From Mesorhizobium loti R88b (GTDB taxonomy: Bacteria; Pseudomonadota; Alphaproteobacteria; Rhizobiales; Rhizobiaceae), in NCBI RefSeq assembly GCF_013170845.1, contig NZ_CP033367.1, positions 310,001 to 374,000 of the forward strand: a DNA stretch of 64,000 bases, written 5' to 3'. The translations under genes and the position numbers were made by a program. This document shows positions 34,642 through 42,957 of this stretch, piece by piece (the stretch's first letter is position 1; the number at the start of each line of letters is the position of its first letter). Under the pieces are notes generated by a model that saw only the letters and a list, made by a program, of their open reading frames with translations, was not told the DNA's origin and made no database searches.

Positions 34642-36177
34642 TCAGGATGCGATCGCGTCGGGGGTTTTGGTGTCTGGGAGAGCGGCGGCCAGGATCGCCC
34701 TTTCGGCGAACTGGTCCCGGTCGAGTTCGGCGCTGACGCGGCCGCCGCACATCACCAGGATGCGGTCGCAAATGCCCATCACCTCCGGCAGTTCGGACGA
34801 GACGACGACGATCGCCATGCCGTCCTCGGCAAGCTGGTAGAGCAGTTCATAGATTTCCGCTTTGGCGCCGACATCGATGCCGCGCGTCGGCTCGTCGATG
34901 ATGAGCACCCGCACGCCCTGCTCCGACAGCCAGCGGCCAAGGATGACCTTCTGCTGGTTGCCGCCGGAGAGGTTGATGATGTCCTGCTTGCGCGACGGCG
35001 TGCGCACCTTGAGCTTCTTGATGAAGGTTTCCGCCGTGGCGATCTCGCTGGCGCGGTTGAGCACGCCGAAGCGCGTGTGATGGCGCCGCGACGAGATGTT
35101 GATGTTTTCCTCGATCGAGCGGCCCTGGATGATACCGTCATGCTTGCGGTCTTCCGAACACAGCACGATGCCGGCGCGGATCGCGTCGTGCGGATCGGTT
35201 GCGTGGACCAGCTTGCTATCGACTGTGATGGTGCCGGCGGAGCGCGGGTCGGCGCCGAACATCAGCCGCATCAGTTCGGAGCGTCCGGCGCCAATCAGGC
35301 CAAAGAAGCCGACGATTTCGCCGGCCTTCGCCTCGAAGCTGGCCGGCGTCTTCAACTTTGCTCCGGAGAGTCCTTCGACCTTCAGCCTGATATCGCCTGC
35401 CTTGCGCGGGCGAAAACCCCAGATGTCGGAGATTTCGCGGCCGACCATTTCGGCGACGACCTGGTCGCGGGTGACACCTTTCAGCGATGCATGGTGCGCC
35501 GCGAGCTTGCCGTCGCGCAGCACGGTCAGGCTGTCGCAGAGGCGGAACACCTCGTCCAGCCGATGCGAGACATAGATGATGACCTTGCCCTCGCGGCGCA
35601 GGCGATCGATGAGCGCAAACAGGATTTCGCTTTCGCGCGAGGACAGCGACGAGGTCGGCTCGTCCAGCGCGATGACGCGCGCATCGAGCATGATCGCCTT
35701 GGCGATCTCGACCATCTGGCGCTCGCCGATGGAGAGCGTCTTGACCTTGCGGCTGATGTCGATGTCGATGCCGGCCGATTTCAGCTTGGCGCCAACGTCT
35801 TCCAGCATCTGGCGGCCAGCGATGATGCCGGCGCGGGCGGGAAAACGGCCAAGGCTGAGGTTTTCGGCAACGGTCAGTTCGGGGACGAGTTGCAGTTCCT
35901 GATGGATGACGATGACGCCATTGTCGAAGGCGTCCCGGGTCGATGAGTAGGCCTGGACCTTGCCGTCGATGCGGATTTCGCCGTCATCGGCATGCTGGTC
36001 GCCGGACAGGATCTTGATCAAGGTGGATTTGCCGGCGCCGTTCTCGCCCATCAGGCCATGCACGGCGCCCTTCTCGACGCCGAAGGAGACGTCCGACAGC
36101 GCCTTGACGCCCGGATAGGTCTTGGTGATGTGCGAGAAGTCGAGAAAGGACACTGGCGTCGATCCTTCTTGAGCCAT
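34642..36177 (-). CDS. araG: Sugar ABC transporter ATP-binding protein (AraG/RbsA type)
   Basis: The 511-residue protein is a tandem ATPase. The first domain has Walker A GENGAGKSTLIK and the variant signature TLSIGERQMVEIAKAI with ALDEPTSSLS. The second begins GLIGAGRSELMRLMFG, a degenerate Walker A typical of RbsA/AraG/MglA, followed by NLSGGNQQKVILGRWL and LIIDEPTRGIDVGAK. It energises the araFGH importer. It begins after a perfect 13-base-pair hairpin that separates it from the binding-protein gene, and araH follows 11 bases after its stop. Confidence 0.9.
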   Translation of the reverse strand: MAQEGSTPVSFLDFSHITKTYPGVKALSDVSFGVEKGAVHGLMGENGAGKSTLIKILSGDQHADDGEIRIDGKVQAYSSTRDAFDNGVIVIHQELQLVPELTVAENLSLGRFPARAGIIAGRQMLEDVGAKLKSAGIDIDISRKVKTLSIGERQMVEIAKAIMLDARVIALDEPTSSLSSRESEILFALIDRLRREGKVIIYVSHRLDEVFRLCDSLTVLRDGKLAAHHASLKGVTRDQVVAEMVGREISDIWGFRPRKAGDIRLKVEGLSGAKLKTPASFEAKAGEIVGFFGLIGAGRSELMRLMFGADPRSAGTITVDSKLVHATDPHDAIRAGIVLCSEDRKHDGIIQGRSIEENINISSRRHHTRFGVLNRASEIATAETFIKKLKVRTPSRKQDIINLSGGNQQKVILGRWLSEQGVRVLIIDEPTRGIDVGAKAEIYELLYQLAEDGMAIVVVSSELPEVMGICDRILVMCGGRVSAELDRDQFAERAILAAALPDTKTPDAIAS

Positions 36178-36180
36178 GCC

Positions 36181-36212
36181 AAACAGGCGGCGGGATGAGC
36201 CGCCGCCTGTTT
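36181..36212 (-). promoter_or_regulatory. Perfect 13-bp intercistronic stem-loop after araF
   Basis: AAACAGGCGGCGG (36181-36193) and its exact reverse complement (36200-36212) flank a six-base loop. The element occupies nearly all of the gap between the araF stop (36225) and the araG start (36177), and its 3' side ends with the AAACAGG arm rather than a T-run. As after the other binding-protein genes here, it probably stabilises the upstream message or attenuates read-through, giving more binding protein than membrane components. Confidence 0.75.
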
Positions 36213-36224
36213 GTACAGGGAGGA

Positions 36225-37214
36225 TTATTCGATGCCGAGACCCTGGCGGACCTTCTGGTAGTCGTCGCGCTTGGCCAGCGCACCAGAAGTCAGCGTCAGC
36301 TTCGCCGGCTCCTTGTTGTTGGCCACCCAGTCATACATGTTGAGCGCTGTCTCGTAGCCGTGACGCTTCGGCGAGATGATCACCGTGCCGACAAAGCCGG
36401 TTGCGGTCGGCTTCTTGAACTCGTTGATCGCCGAATCCGCACCACCGATGCCGACGCCGATCACGCTATCGGCGGGAATACCGACGCTTTCGGAAGCACG
36501 CACGGCGCCGAGCACCGCTTCGTCGTTGAGGCCGAAGGAGACCCACTTCTTGATGTCGGCATGGGCGTTGAGCACGACGGTCGCAGCGTTGAGCGCGGCT
36601 TCGGTGTCGGTCTTGGCTTGCGGCGCATCAAAAATGTTCTCGGCCTTGAAGCCATTCGCCTTCAGCACCGAGATGGCGCCTTCGACACGGTCGACGGCGG
36701 TCGGCAACTGGTCGTAGGAGACGCGGATCGCGCCGACCTCGTCGGCCTTCCAGCCGCGTGCCTTCATTTCGTCGACGATCGCCTGGCCGACGGCCTCGCC
36801 GATCTTGGTGGCCGAAATGCCCATATGCGGCACGTCTTCCAGCGGCTTGCCGTCGGCACCGACAAGGCGGTCGTCGACGGTCATCAGCTTGAGGTTGTTG
36901 GCGGCGGCCTTGGCGACGATGCCGGGGCCGAGCTTCACGTCAGGCGTGCAGACGATGAACCCTTGCGCGCCCTGGGCGCCGAGATTGTCGATGGCCGACA
37001 TCAGCTTCTCGCCGTCCTCGGCGCCGATCTTGACGAGGGTAAAACCCTTTTCCTTGGCGGCCTGGTCGGCGAACTTCCATTCGTCCTGGAACCACGGCTC
37101 TTCCGGCTGTTTGACGATGAAACCGATCTTGGTGTCCTGAGCATATGCAGCGATGGTCGTGACGGACAGCACGGCAAGCGCGCCCGCGACGAGCGCGGTC
37201 TTCAAAAGTCGCAT
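36225..37214 (-). CDS. araF: L-arabinose-type periplasmic binding protein
   Basis: The 329-residue protein has a signal peptide (about 1-25, ending AAYAQ) and a mature region strikingly like Escherichia coli AraF: KIGFIVKQPEEPWFQDEWKF, GAQGFIVCTPDVKLGPGIV, VDDRLVGADGKPLEDVP, the GLNDEAVLGAVRASE segment, and GVGIGGADSAINEFKK. AraF binds L-arabinose and also D-galactose and D-fucose. The ATG has a strong GGGAGG site. It is the first gene of the minus-strand operon araF-araG-araH-SDR-dehydratase-DHDPS family, divergent from the GntR/dgoD pair. Binding both sugars would match a locus with both arabinonate and galactonate enzymes. Confidence 0.93.
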   Translation of the reverse strand: MRLLKTALVAGALAVLSVTTIAAYAQDTKIGFIVKQPEEPWFQDEWKFADQAAKEKGFTLVKIGAEDGEKLMSAIDNLGAQGAQGFIVCTPDVKLGPGIVAKAAANNLKLMTVDDRLVGADGKPLEDVPHMGISATKIGEAVGQAIVDEMKARGWKADEVGAIRVSYDQLPTAVDRVEGAISVLKANGFKAENIFDAPQAKTDTEAALNAATVVLNAHADIKKWVSFGLNDEAVLGAVRASESVGIPADSVIGVGIGGADSAINEFKKPTATGFVGTVIISPKRHGYETALNMYDWVANNKEPAKLTLTSGALAKRDDYQKVRQGLGIE

Positions 37215-37273
37215 GATTACCTCCCAGCGATGGCCGGGCGCTCAGCCCGGGTGCTGGAGTCTCTAATTCTTTT

Positions 37274-37306
37274 TATCATACGCGTCAATTGATCTGGTAT
37301 GATAAT
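37274..37306. promoter_or_regulatory. Perfect inverted repeat TTATCATAC-N15-GTATGATAA in the araF/gntR divergent region
   Basis: The nine-base arms at 37274-37282 and 37298-37306 match exactly in inverted orientation with 15 bases between. The centre-to-centre distance is 24 bases. The site lies 60 bases upstream of the araF start and 109 bases upstream of the GntR start, in the only AT-rich part of the intergenic region. It is a strong candidate operator for the DgoR-like regulator, able to act on both transcripts. Confidence 0.65.
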
Positions 37307-37414
37307 TAAGATACATGCTCTGACCAGGGATCGCTGGCGCAAATCATCTACATCCGGTAAGGCCGGTCGGGTCGTGCGAGATCGGCGGTTTCGCCGCCTT
37401 GGAGGAGGGCTGAG

Positions 37415-38161
37415 GTGACCGAAATTTCCAGGAAGGCTTCAGCCGACACGGCCACTCGCCGCCCGCGCGTCATGCCCGATGTGACGAAGGCGATCGCCTC
37501 CGACATCTTCTCCGGCCGCTATCCGGCCGGCTCCTCGCTACCGACCGAAAACGAACTTGGCGTCGAATACGGCGTCAGCCGCACCGTCATCCGCGAGGCG
37601 CTGAAGGTGCTGGCGGCCAAGGGGCTGGTGCTGTCGCGGCCGCGCATCGGCACGGTCGTCTGCAACGAGGACGACTGGAACATCATCGACCCACAGGTGC
37701 TGGCCTGGCATGCGCCGCATGCGCTTGACGACAAGCTGTTCGACGCCATCCTTGAAACCCGCCGGGCCATCGAGCCTCTGGTAGCCGAGCTTGCCGCCAC
37801 GCGCGCGACACTGCAGGAGATCGCCGATCTGGAAGCCGCATGGCGCGGCATGGCTGGCGCCGGAGAGGATCTCGCCGCCTTCTCGCGTTCCGACATCGTT
37901 TTCCACCAGATCGTCTATGCGGCCAGCCACAACCCGATCTTCCGGCAGATCGGCAATCTGATCGACACCGGGCTGAAGTTCTCGCTGGAAGCGACGGCGA
38001 CAATTTCGCTCGACCGGCGCATGGAAGCCGTCGCGGCACACCGCGAAGTGGTCGAGGCACTGCGCATGCGCGACGCCGAAGCCGCGCGCGGTGCCGCAAA
38101 CCGGATTCTCGACCTTGCGGCGCGCGACCTCGTCAGCGCCAAGAAACTCAAGAACAACTGA
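37415..38161 (+). CDS. GntR-family regulator (FadR subfamily, DgoR-like)
   Basis: The 248-residue protein has a GntR winged helix ([53 protein letters not shown], then RPRIGTVV) and an all-helical FCD domain containing [32 protein letters not shown] and [21 protein letters not shown]. The WNxxDPxVLAW stretch is typical of regulators of sugar-acid catabolism such as DgoR. It starts at GTG 37415 after a GGAGGAGG site. dgoD follows seven bases after its stop, and the araF operon is divergent, so it probably represses both and is released by galactonate or a keto-deoxy acid. Confidence 0.9.
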   Translation: MTEISRKASADTATRRPRVMPDVTKAIASDIFSGRYPAGSSLPTENELGVEYGVSRTVIREALKVLAAKGLVLSRPRIGTVVCNEDDWNIIDPQVLAWHAPHALDDKLFDAILETRRAIEPLVAELAATRATLQEIADLEAAWRGMAGAGEDLAAFSRSDIVFHQIVYAASHNPIFRQIGNLIDTGLKFSLEATATISLDRRMEAVAAHREVVEALRMRDAEAARGAANRILDLAARDLVSAKKLKNN

Positions 38162-38168
38162 GACCCGC

Positions 38169-39317
38169 ATGAAAATCATCTCGCTCACCACCTACATCGT
38201 GCCGCCACGCTGGCTGTTCCTGAAGATCGAGACCGATGCCGGCGTTACCGGCTGGGGCGAGCCGGTTGTCGAAGGCCGCGCGCTGACCGTCGAGGCGGCC
38301 GTGAAGGAGCTTGGTGACTATCTCATTGGCAAGGACCCGCGCCTGATCGAGGATCACTGGACGGTCATGCATCGTGGCGGCTTTTACCGTGGCGGACCGA
38401 TTCTGATGAGCGCGATCGCCGGCATCGACCAGGCGCTGTGGGACATCAAGGGCAAGGCGCTCGGCGTGCCCGTGCACGAATTGCTCGGCGGCAAATTGCG
38501 CGACACCATCAAGGTCTATTCCTGGATCGGCGGCGACCGGCCGGCGGAAGTGGCTGCGGGCGCCAAGGAAGTGGTTTCGCGCGGCTTCCTGGCGCTCAAG
38601 ATGAACGGCACCGAGGAGCTGCAGATCGTCGACAGCCACGACAAGATCGACGCAGCCATCGAACGCGTCGCCATGGTGCGCGAGGCGGTCGGCCCCACTA
38701 TCGGCATCGCTGTCGATTTCCACGGCCGTGTGCACCGCCCGATGGCGCGCATGCTGGTCAAGGAACTCGAGCCCTACCGGTTGATGTTCATCGAGGAACC
38801 GGTGCTCAGCGAAAACCGCGAGGCGCTGAAGGAGATCGCGGCGCTTGGCTCGACACCGATCGCGCTTGGCGAGCGGCTCTACAGCCGCTGGGATTTCAAG
38901 TCAGTGTTCGAGCAAGGCGCCGTCGACATCATCCAGCCTGACCTGTCTCATGCCGGCGGCATCACCGAATGCCGCAAGATCGCGGCCATGGCCGAAGCCT
39001 ATGACATCGCGGTCGCGCCGCATTGCCCGCTCGGGCCGATCGCGCTGGCAGCCTGCCTGCAGCTCGATGCGGTCAGCTACAACTGCTTCATCCAGGAGCA
39101 GAGCCTCGGCATCCACTACAACGCCGCCAACGATTTGCTCGACTACGCCGCCAACAAGGACGTTTTCCGCTACGAGGATGGCTATGTCGCCATTCCCGAT
39201 GGGCCGGGACTGGGTGTCGAAATCGACGAGGAGTACGTCAAGGAGCGGGCCAAGGAAGGCCACCGCTGGCGCAACCCGATCTGGCGTCATAAGGACGGTT
39301 CGTTCGCGGAATGGTGA
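38169..39317 (+). CDS. dgoD: D-galactonate dehydratase
   Basis: The 382-residue enolase-superfamily enzyme matches E. coli DgoD along its whole length and has the same length: [74 protein letters not shown]-type [35 protein letters not shown] and [16 protein letters not shown], ending [16 protein letters not shown]. It turns D-galactonate into 2-keto-3-deoxy-D-galactonate. The next enzymes of that route, dgoK kinase and dgoA aldolase, are not in the window. It is co-transcribed with the GntR gene and opposite the araF operon, which suggests that galactose is oxidised by the same importer and dehydrogenase as arabinose. Confidence 0.96.
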   Translation: MKIISLTTYIVPPRWLFLKIETDAGVTGWGEPVVEGRALTVEAAVKELGDYLIGKDPRLIEDHWTVMHRGGFYRGGPILMSAIAGIDQALWDIKGKALGVPVHELLGGKLRDTIKVYSWIGGDRPAEVAAGAKEVVSRGFLALKMNGTEELQIVDSHDKIDAAIERVAMVREAVGPTIGIAVDFHGRVHRPMARMLVKELEPYRLMFIEEPVLSENREALKEIAALGSTPIALGERLYSRWDFKSVFEQGAVDIIQPDLSHAGGITECRKIAAMAEAYDIAVAPHCPLGPIALAACLQLDAVSYNCFIQEQSLGIHYNAANDLLDYAANKDVFRYEDGYVAIPDGPGLGVEIDEEYVKERAKEGHRWRNPIWRHKDGSFAEW

Positions 39318-39368
39318 AGCCTCCAGCAATAGCGAGGCGCTGGCTCCGCGACCCGCTCTGGAGGAAAA

Positions 39369-39863
39369 ATGAAGATCAAGGTCCCCTATTTCGACGATTC
39401 GGAAATCGAATTCTCGGACGGCGACTACGATCCCGGCGATGCCCGGCCCGCTGCCGCCCTCAACGCCTTTCTGGCGCTTACATCCGACAACCGGTTGAAC
39501 GACAGCCGACACGTCTACGCCTACTACCGGGATTACCGGGAAGCGGTGGGCGGTGAGGACTGGATGGACGCGGAAATGGGAATGCCCGAAAAACCTTGGG
39601 ATATCTGGTCCTTCGTTTACCCCAGTGAGCTTGGCATCTGGCCCGGCGATGACGGTGACGACAATCACTATGTTTATCTGGAAGCCAACTGCGACTGGGA
39701 GGAAGAACACGGTCTGTTGCTGGTGTGGCGCAACGGCGCAATGCTGACCAGGGTCAGCGGCTTCGATGGCCATCCGACCAATGAGGATGCCGGCGACGGT
39801 CGGCAAGAGATCGTCTATCAAGCGGTCGACCCGAGATACACGACACGGGCTGGCGAAAGCTAA
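39369..39863 (+). CDS. Hypothetical acidic protein (possibly DUF6985-like)
   Basis: The 164-residue protein is rich in Asp, Glu and Trp: MKIKVPYFDDSEIEFSDGD, VYAYYRDYREAVGGEDWMD, PWDIWSFVYPSELGIWPGDDGD, HYVYLEANCDWEEEHGLLLVW and GALLTRVSGFDGHPTNEDA-like closing. It resembles small DUF6985-type proteins that often sit near polymorphic-toxin immunity genes, but I cannot confirm the family by eye. It has GGAGG just upstream of the ATG at 39369 and lies 51 bases after dgoD without an evident functional link. No signal peptide or membrane segment is present. Confidence 0.75.
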   Translation: MKIKVPYFDDSEIEFSDGDYDPGDARPAAALNAFLALTSDNRLNDSRHVYAYYRDYREAVGGEDWMDAEMGMPEKPWDIWSFVYPSELGIWPGDDGDDNHYVYLEANCDWEEEHGLLLVWRNGAMLTRVSGFDGHPTNEDAGDGRQEIVYQAVDPRYTTRAGES

Positions 39864-40017
39864 GCCGCGCCACAGAAATGCCGATGACGCCTGATTGAAA
39901 GGCAGTGTCGAGGATCGGATCGAGTCTTACCGATGGCAAAGCATGCGGTGACTCGTAGGCCAAACAGGCGCACGCGCCATATTGCGCAGCCATTGCGGAA
40001 ATCCTGGATCAGAGCGA

Positions 40018-40371
40018 ATGACGGCATTTCCTGAGATGACGAACCGCAAGCGCGAGATCGCCAAAGGGCTGGTGCTTCTCGTCCTCGCCGGTTTGTGCTG
40101 CGGGCCTGCGCTCGGCGCCGGTCCAAACGGCGCAAGCCTCTCCGTGCCCGACGATGTCCGGGCCTTCATAGACCGCCGCGACGGATGCGATCACTTTCGT
40201 GGCGAGGATTCGCCGGACGCCGAACGTAGGGCTCAAATCGACGCGGCGTTGCGGCAGCTCTGCACCGGCACCGATGCCGAGCTGGCCCGGTTGAAGCGCG
40301 TCTACGCCGGTAATCCGGACATCCAGCGTTTGCTGGACGACTACGAAATCGACATTGAGATCAGAAACTAG
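40018..40371 (+). CDS. Hypothetical secreted small protein
   Basis: The 117-residue protein (from ATG 40018; ATG 40036 is an alternative) has an N-terminal hydrophobic segment, KGLVLLVLAGLCCGPALGAG, suggesting a signal peptide, followed by a charged mature part with DDVRAFIDRRDGCDHFRGED and IDAALRQLCTGTDAELARLKRVYAGNPDIQRLLDDYEIDIEIRN. Two cysteines in the mature part could form a disulfide. The C-terminal region with CDHFRGE and residues counting a short tetrad of helices resembles small periplasmic proteins in many rhizobia, but no function is known to me. It is 16 bases ahead of the next small secreted protein gene. Confidence 0.68.
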   Translation: MTAFPEMTNRKREIAKGLVLLVLAGLCCGPALGAGPNGASLSVPDDVRAFIDRRDGCDHFRGEDSPDAERRAQIDAALRQLCTGTDAELARLKRVYAGNPDIQRLLDDYEIDIEIRN

Positions 40372-40387
40372 CTCTGCTGTTGCGCCC

Positions 40388-40837
40388 ATGAGAGCAGAAA
40401 TCGTTGCAGCATCACTGATGGCCTTGATTGCCACCGTACCTGCGCACGCGGAGCCCGTTTCCGTGCTGACGACGGCACGGATGGAGCGAGGTTGCGGCGA
40501 TTTCCTGGCGCAGACGGGCAAAAAGCCCGCCCATGTCATCTATGTCGGATGCAGCTACAAGCCTGACCGGCAAGGAAAGCCGCTTCAGGCGGTCTATCAT
40601 GTAGCGGGCCGGTTTGCGGCCGCGGCCGAAGCCGACCTTGTCCGGCACACAGGACTGAACCGGCTCAAACGTTCCTGCTGTCAATGGGATGCGCCTGCCA
40701 GTCAGTTCCGCGACGGCAACGGCCGCGAATTCTCCATTGTCATGGTCTCGGACGAAACCGTCGTCGCCCGCCGCAGCGAGTGGCGCCAGATCGGGACTTT
40801 CGAAATCATCGTCGAGACTTTTACCGAAGACATCTGA
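40388..40837 (+). CDS. Hypothetical exported protein (DUF4952-like)
   Basis: The 149-residue protein begins MRAEIVAASLMALIATVPAHAEP, a clear signal peptide cut after AHA. The mature part has ERGCGDFLAQTGKKPAHVIYVGCSYKPDRQGKPLQAVYHV, a pattern of Cys-x-phe-leu, lysine-proline, beta-strand and Cys that resembles DUF4952, plus CCQWDAP and a C-terminal beta-rich segment. Function is unknown. It follows the preceding secreted protein gene closely and probably shares its transcript. It converges with the ATP-grasp gene whose stop is 13 bases away. Confidence 0.7.
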   Translation: MRAEIVAASLMALIATVPAHAEPVSVLTTARMERGCGDFLAQTGKKPAHVIYVGCSYKPDRQGKPLQAVYHVAGRFAAAAEADLVRHTGLNRLKRSCCQWDAPASQFRDGNGREFSIVMVSDETVVARRSEWRQIGTFEIIVETFTEDI

Positions 40838-40849
40838 GCCTGACGCGCT

Positions 40850-41875
40850 TTAGCTCGACAGGCTTTGCAGTGTCCGTTTTTCGGCGGGATGAACAGGTGC
40901 CGGATCGCTGCCGTCCCTTCGACATTTTGCAAGCAGCGCCTCGGCATAGAGCCGGGCGAGCCCTGTGTGGCGCCTTTGCAAGAAATCGGCCTGATCGAGC
41001 CGCCAATGCTGTTCGATGCTGGTCATGATGGCGGGATTGCTCCAGGTGGAATAACCGCCCGCCGTGTAGACGGTGATCTCGCCCGCGAACAGCCGCTCGC
41101 TGGTCACCAGGAAATCGACCCTGACATAATCGAGATCGCCGGCGATGCGCGGAGCGATCGCGGCAGCCTCGCGAATGCATTCGGACAGGCGCGCGGTCAC
41201 CGGAAGCGCCTGATCCTCCCGGGGATAATCGATGTCGCGCCCAGGCAAGGGATTGCCGGCGGGATCGAACATGCGCGACATCAGGAGCTTCTTGTCCTCG
41301 GCCCTGACAAAACAGACGACACCGCCGCACATATGAACCTTGATCTCGGTGGCGATCTCGCCACCGGCGAGCGGCAGCATCTCCTCGACCAGTATTTCCG
41401 GCACGATCGGCCAATAGCCCCATTCGCTGTTGTGGCGTCCCTGGCGTTTGGCAAGCCACCCCCTCGCCTCACGCACAATGGTGGCGTGATCCGGTTGGCC
41501 GCCTGAAACGACGGCGTTCATGTCGCAGCCATGGTTGGCCTTGACGATAACATCGCCAGCAAGCAGCGCGGCCGGTATCGTGTCGGGATCACGGCCCCGC
41601 CACAGCGTCCTGGGCACCGGCAGATCGGGGCAGACGCTTCTGATGTAATCCTTCGCGGCAAGCTTGTCCGACAGCGTGATGAACAGCGGGTTGTGGTCGA
41701 TCAGCCGGCGCCAAAGCATGCACTCATTGTACCGCTGCGGTGCGGCGGGATTGGGCAGGTAGCCGAGTTTTCTCGCGAAGCGCGCGACAAGGAGCGGGTG
41801 CCGAACCGTGATGACGAGCCGCGCCGCAGCCAGAACGATGCGATGTTTCAGCGAAAGCTCGGCGTTTGCCTTCAT
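40850..41875 (-). CDS. TupA-like ATP-grasp protein
   Basis: The ~341-residue protein fits the TupA-like ATP-grasp family (PF14305), usually encoded in surface-polysaccharide loci and thought to add amino acids or similar groups to glycans. Visible features are ECMLWRRLIDHNPLFITLSDKLAAKDYIR near the start, VIVKANHGCDMNAVV (ATP-binding strand), VPEILVEEMLP, TEIKVHMCGG, DLDYVRVDFLV and a C-terminal GEITVYTAGGYSTWSNP. The ATG at 41875 (MKANAELSLKHR) gives near-normal length; the frame is open to 41998. The 305 bases upstream to 42180 hold no intact gene. It may act with kdsB and the unknown gene at 43695 on the same surface glycan. Confidence 0.8.
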   Translation of the reverse strand: MKANAELSLKHRIVLAAARLVITVRHPLLVARFARKLGYLPNPAAPQRYNECMLWRRLIDHNPLFITLSDKLAAKDYIRSVCPDLPVPRTLWRGRDPDTIPAALLAGDVIVKANHGCDMNAVVSGGQPDHATIVREARGWLAKRQGRHNSEWGYWPIVPEILVEEMLPLAGGEIATEIKVHMCGGVVCFVRAEDKKLLMSRMFDPAGNPLPGRDIDYPREDQALPVTARLSECIREAAAIAPRIAGDLDYVRVDFLVTSERLFAGEITVYTAGGYSTWSNPAIMTSIEQHWRLDQADFLQRRHTGLARLYAEALLAKCRRDGSDPAPVHPAEKRTLQSLSS

Positions 41876-42174
41876 GCCGGCCAATCGGGGCTGACGCTCC
41901 CCCAGCCAATCTATTCCCTTGATCAACCTCACGTCCCCTGCCCGAACCCTTGCGCACCTAAGCACCGTCGCTCCGCGCCGACAAGTTGACAGCACCATCT
42001 GGTCAACAGCTTGCTATTTCAGCATGGACCGGCAACATCCCCGCGATCAGCAGCGACTTCGTTCCAGATGGGGAAGATGAACGAGCAGCCTTCGGCCCTG
42101 CGCCGATCGTCGGGCGACGCCGGCCATTCAGATGCCGGGGCGCGACCGCTCGAGGCGACACAGGCCGGCCATGA

Positions 42175-42316
42175 CGCGCCGCGGCTACACCAATCGTCGA
42201 ATTCCGCAACATCAGCAAGACCTATGATGGCTTGAGCAATGTTATCGAAAACCTCAACCTCGATATTGGCCGCGGTGAGTTCCTGACGCTGCTCGGGCCC
42301 TCCGGTTCGGGCAAAG
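42175..42316 (+). pseudogene. Remnant of an ABC transporter ATPase (PotA-like), cut at Walker A
   Basis: After a stop at 42172-42174, the plus strand encodes TPIVEFRNISKTYDG, then NLNLDIGRGEFLTLLGPSGSGK, the N-terminal ~40 residues of an ABC ATPase of the spermidine/iron type. The frame has no ATG before the conserved part. Exactly at GSGK the similarity stops, and the following bases are the antisense of a ligase gene. The stretch is therefore the 5' stub of a gene destroyed by recombination, with the breakpoint around 42310-42316. Confidence 0.75.
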
Positions 42317-42767
42317 ATAGCCTTGGCGTCGCCCGGCATGGCCTGGCTGAACTGAATATGGTCATCAGGTTCGATGATGCCTTCCAGGGTCTCACGGCGG
42401 TCCTCCAGCGCAATGTCGCGCAGGTCGTGGCCGTTGAAGGCGACGAAGTAGAGGTCTTGCTCCCGGCGTGTGATTGCCTTGCGAAGCGCAGCGAAGTCGG
42501 AGAGGCCCGCCTCATTCAGAACGACAATCTCGCCATCGATGATGGCGCTCTCTACTCCCAGCCGTTTCGCCGCTCCAACCAGGTTGCGGTATTTCTCTGT
42601 CCAGTTGTGGCCGTTGCGCGTGAAGATGCGGACATCATGTCGATGATGATCTGGGAGCGATAGCCGTCGAACTTGATCTCGTGAATCCATTGGTCGCCTT
42701 CGGGAGGCTTGTCGACAAGGGTCGGCAGGAGAGGCTCGACGAACTTCAGACGCATGCAGGTACTCAA
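42316..42767 (-). pseudogene. Truncated, frameshifted ATP-dependent DNA ligase fragment (LigD ligase domain)
   Basis: On the minus strand one frame encodes MRLKFVEPLLPTLVDKPPEGDQWIHEIKFDGYRSQIIID, the start of a LigD-type ligase domain with the nucleotidyl-lysine motif KFDG. About 36 residues in, the similarity moves to another frame: DVRIFTRNGHNWTEKYRNLVGAAKRL, SAIIDGEIVVLNEAGLSDFAALRKAI, DLYFVAFNGHDLRDIALEDRRETL, ending at AKAIFA. The rest of the nucleotidyltransferase domain and the OB fold are missing, and the end abuts the ABC remnant. A frameshift plus a 3' deletion make this a clear pseudogene. Confidence 0.85.
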
Positions 42768-42957
42768 ACACGAAACCGCGATTCAATCAGCTTGTGCTAA
42801 AATAGTTCCGGACTCGAAAATCACGGCATCCTCGCAACGAAGCCGTGGGCGGCACGTTGCGCCTCGGATCAATGTTATGGAGCGGGCGGATGCCGAAATA
42901 TCATGTCGAGGAAATGGACGGCGACGCCGTCACGGCAACCCGCCGTGGGGGGGGTCA

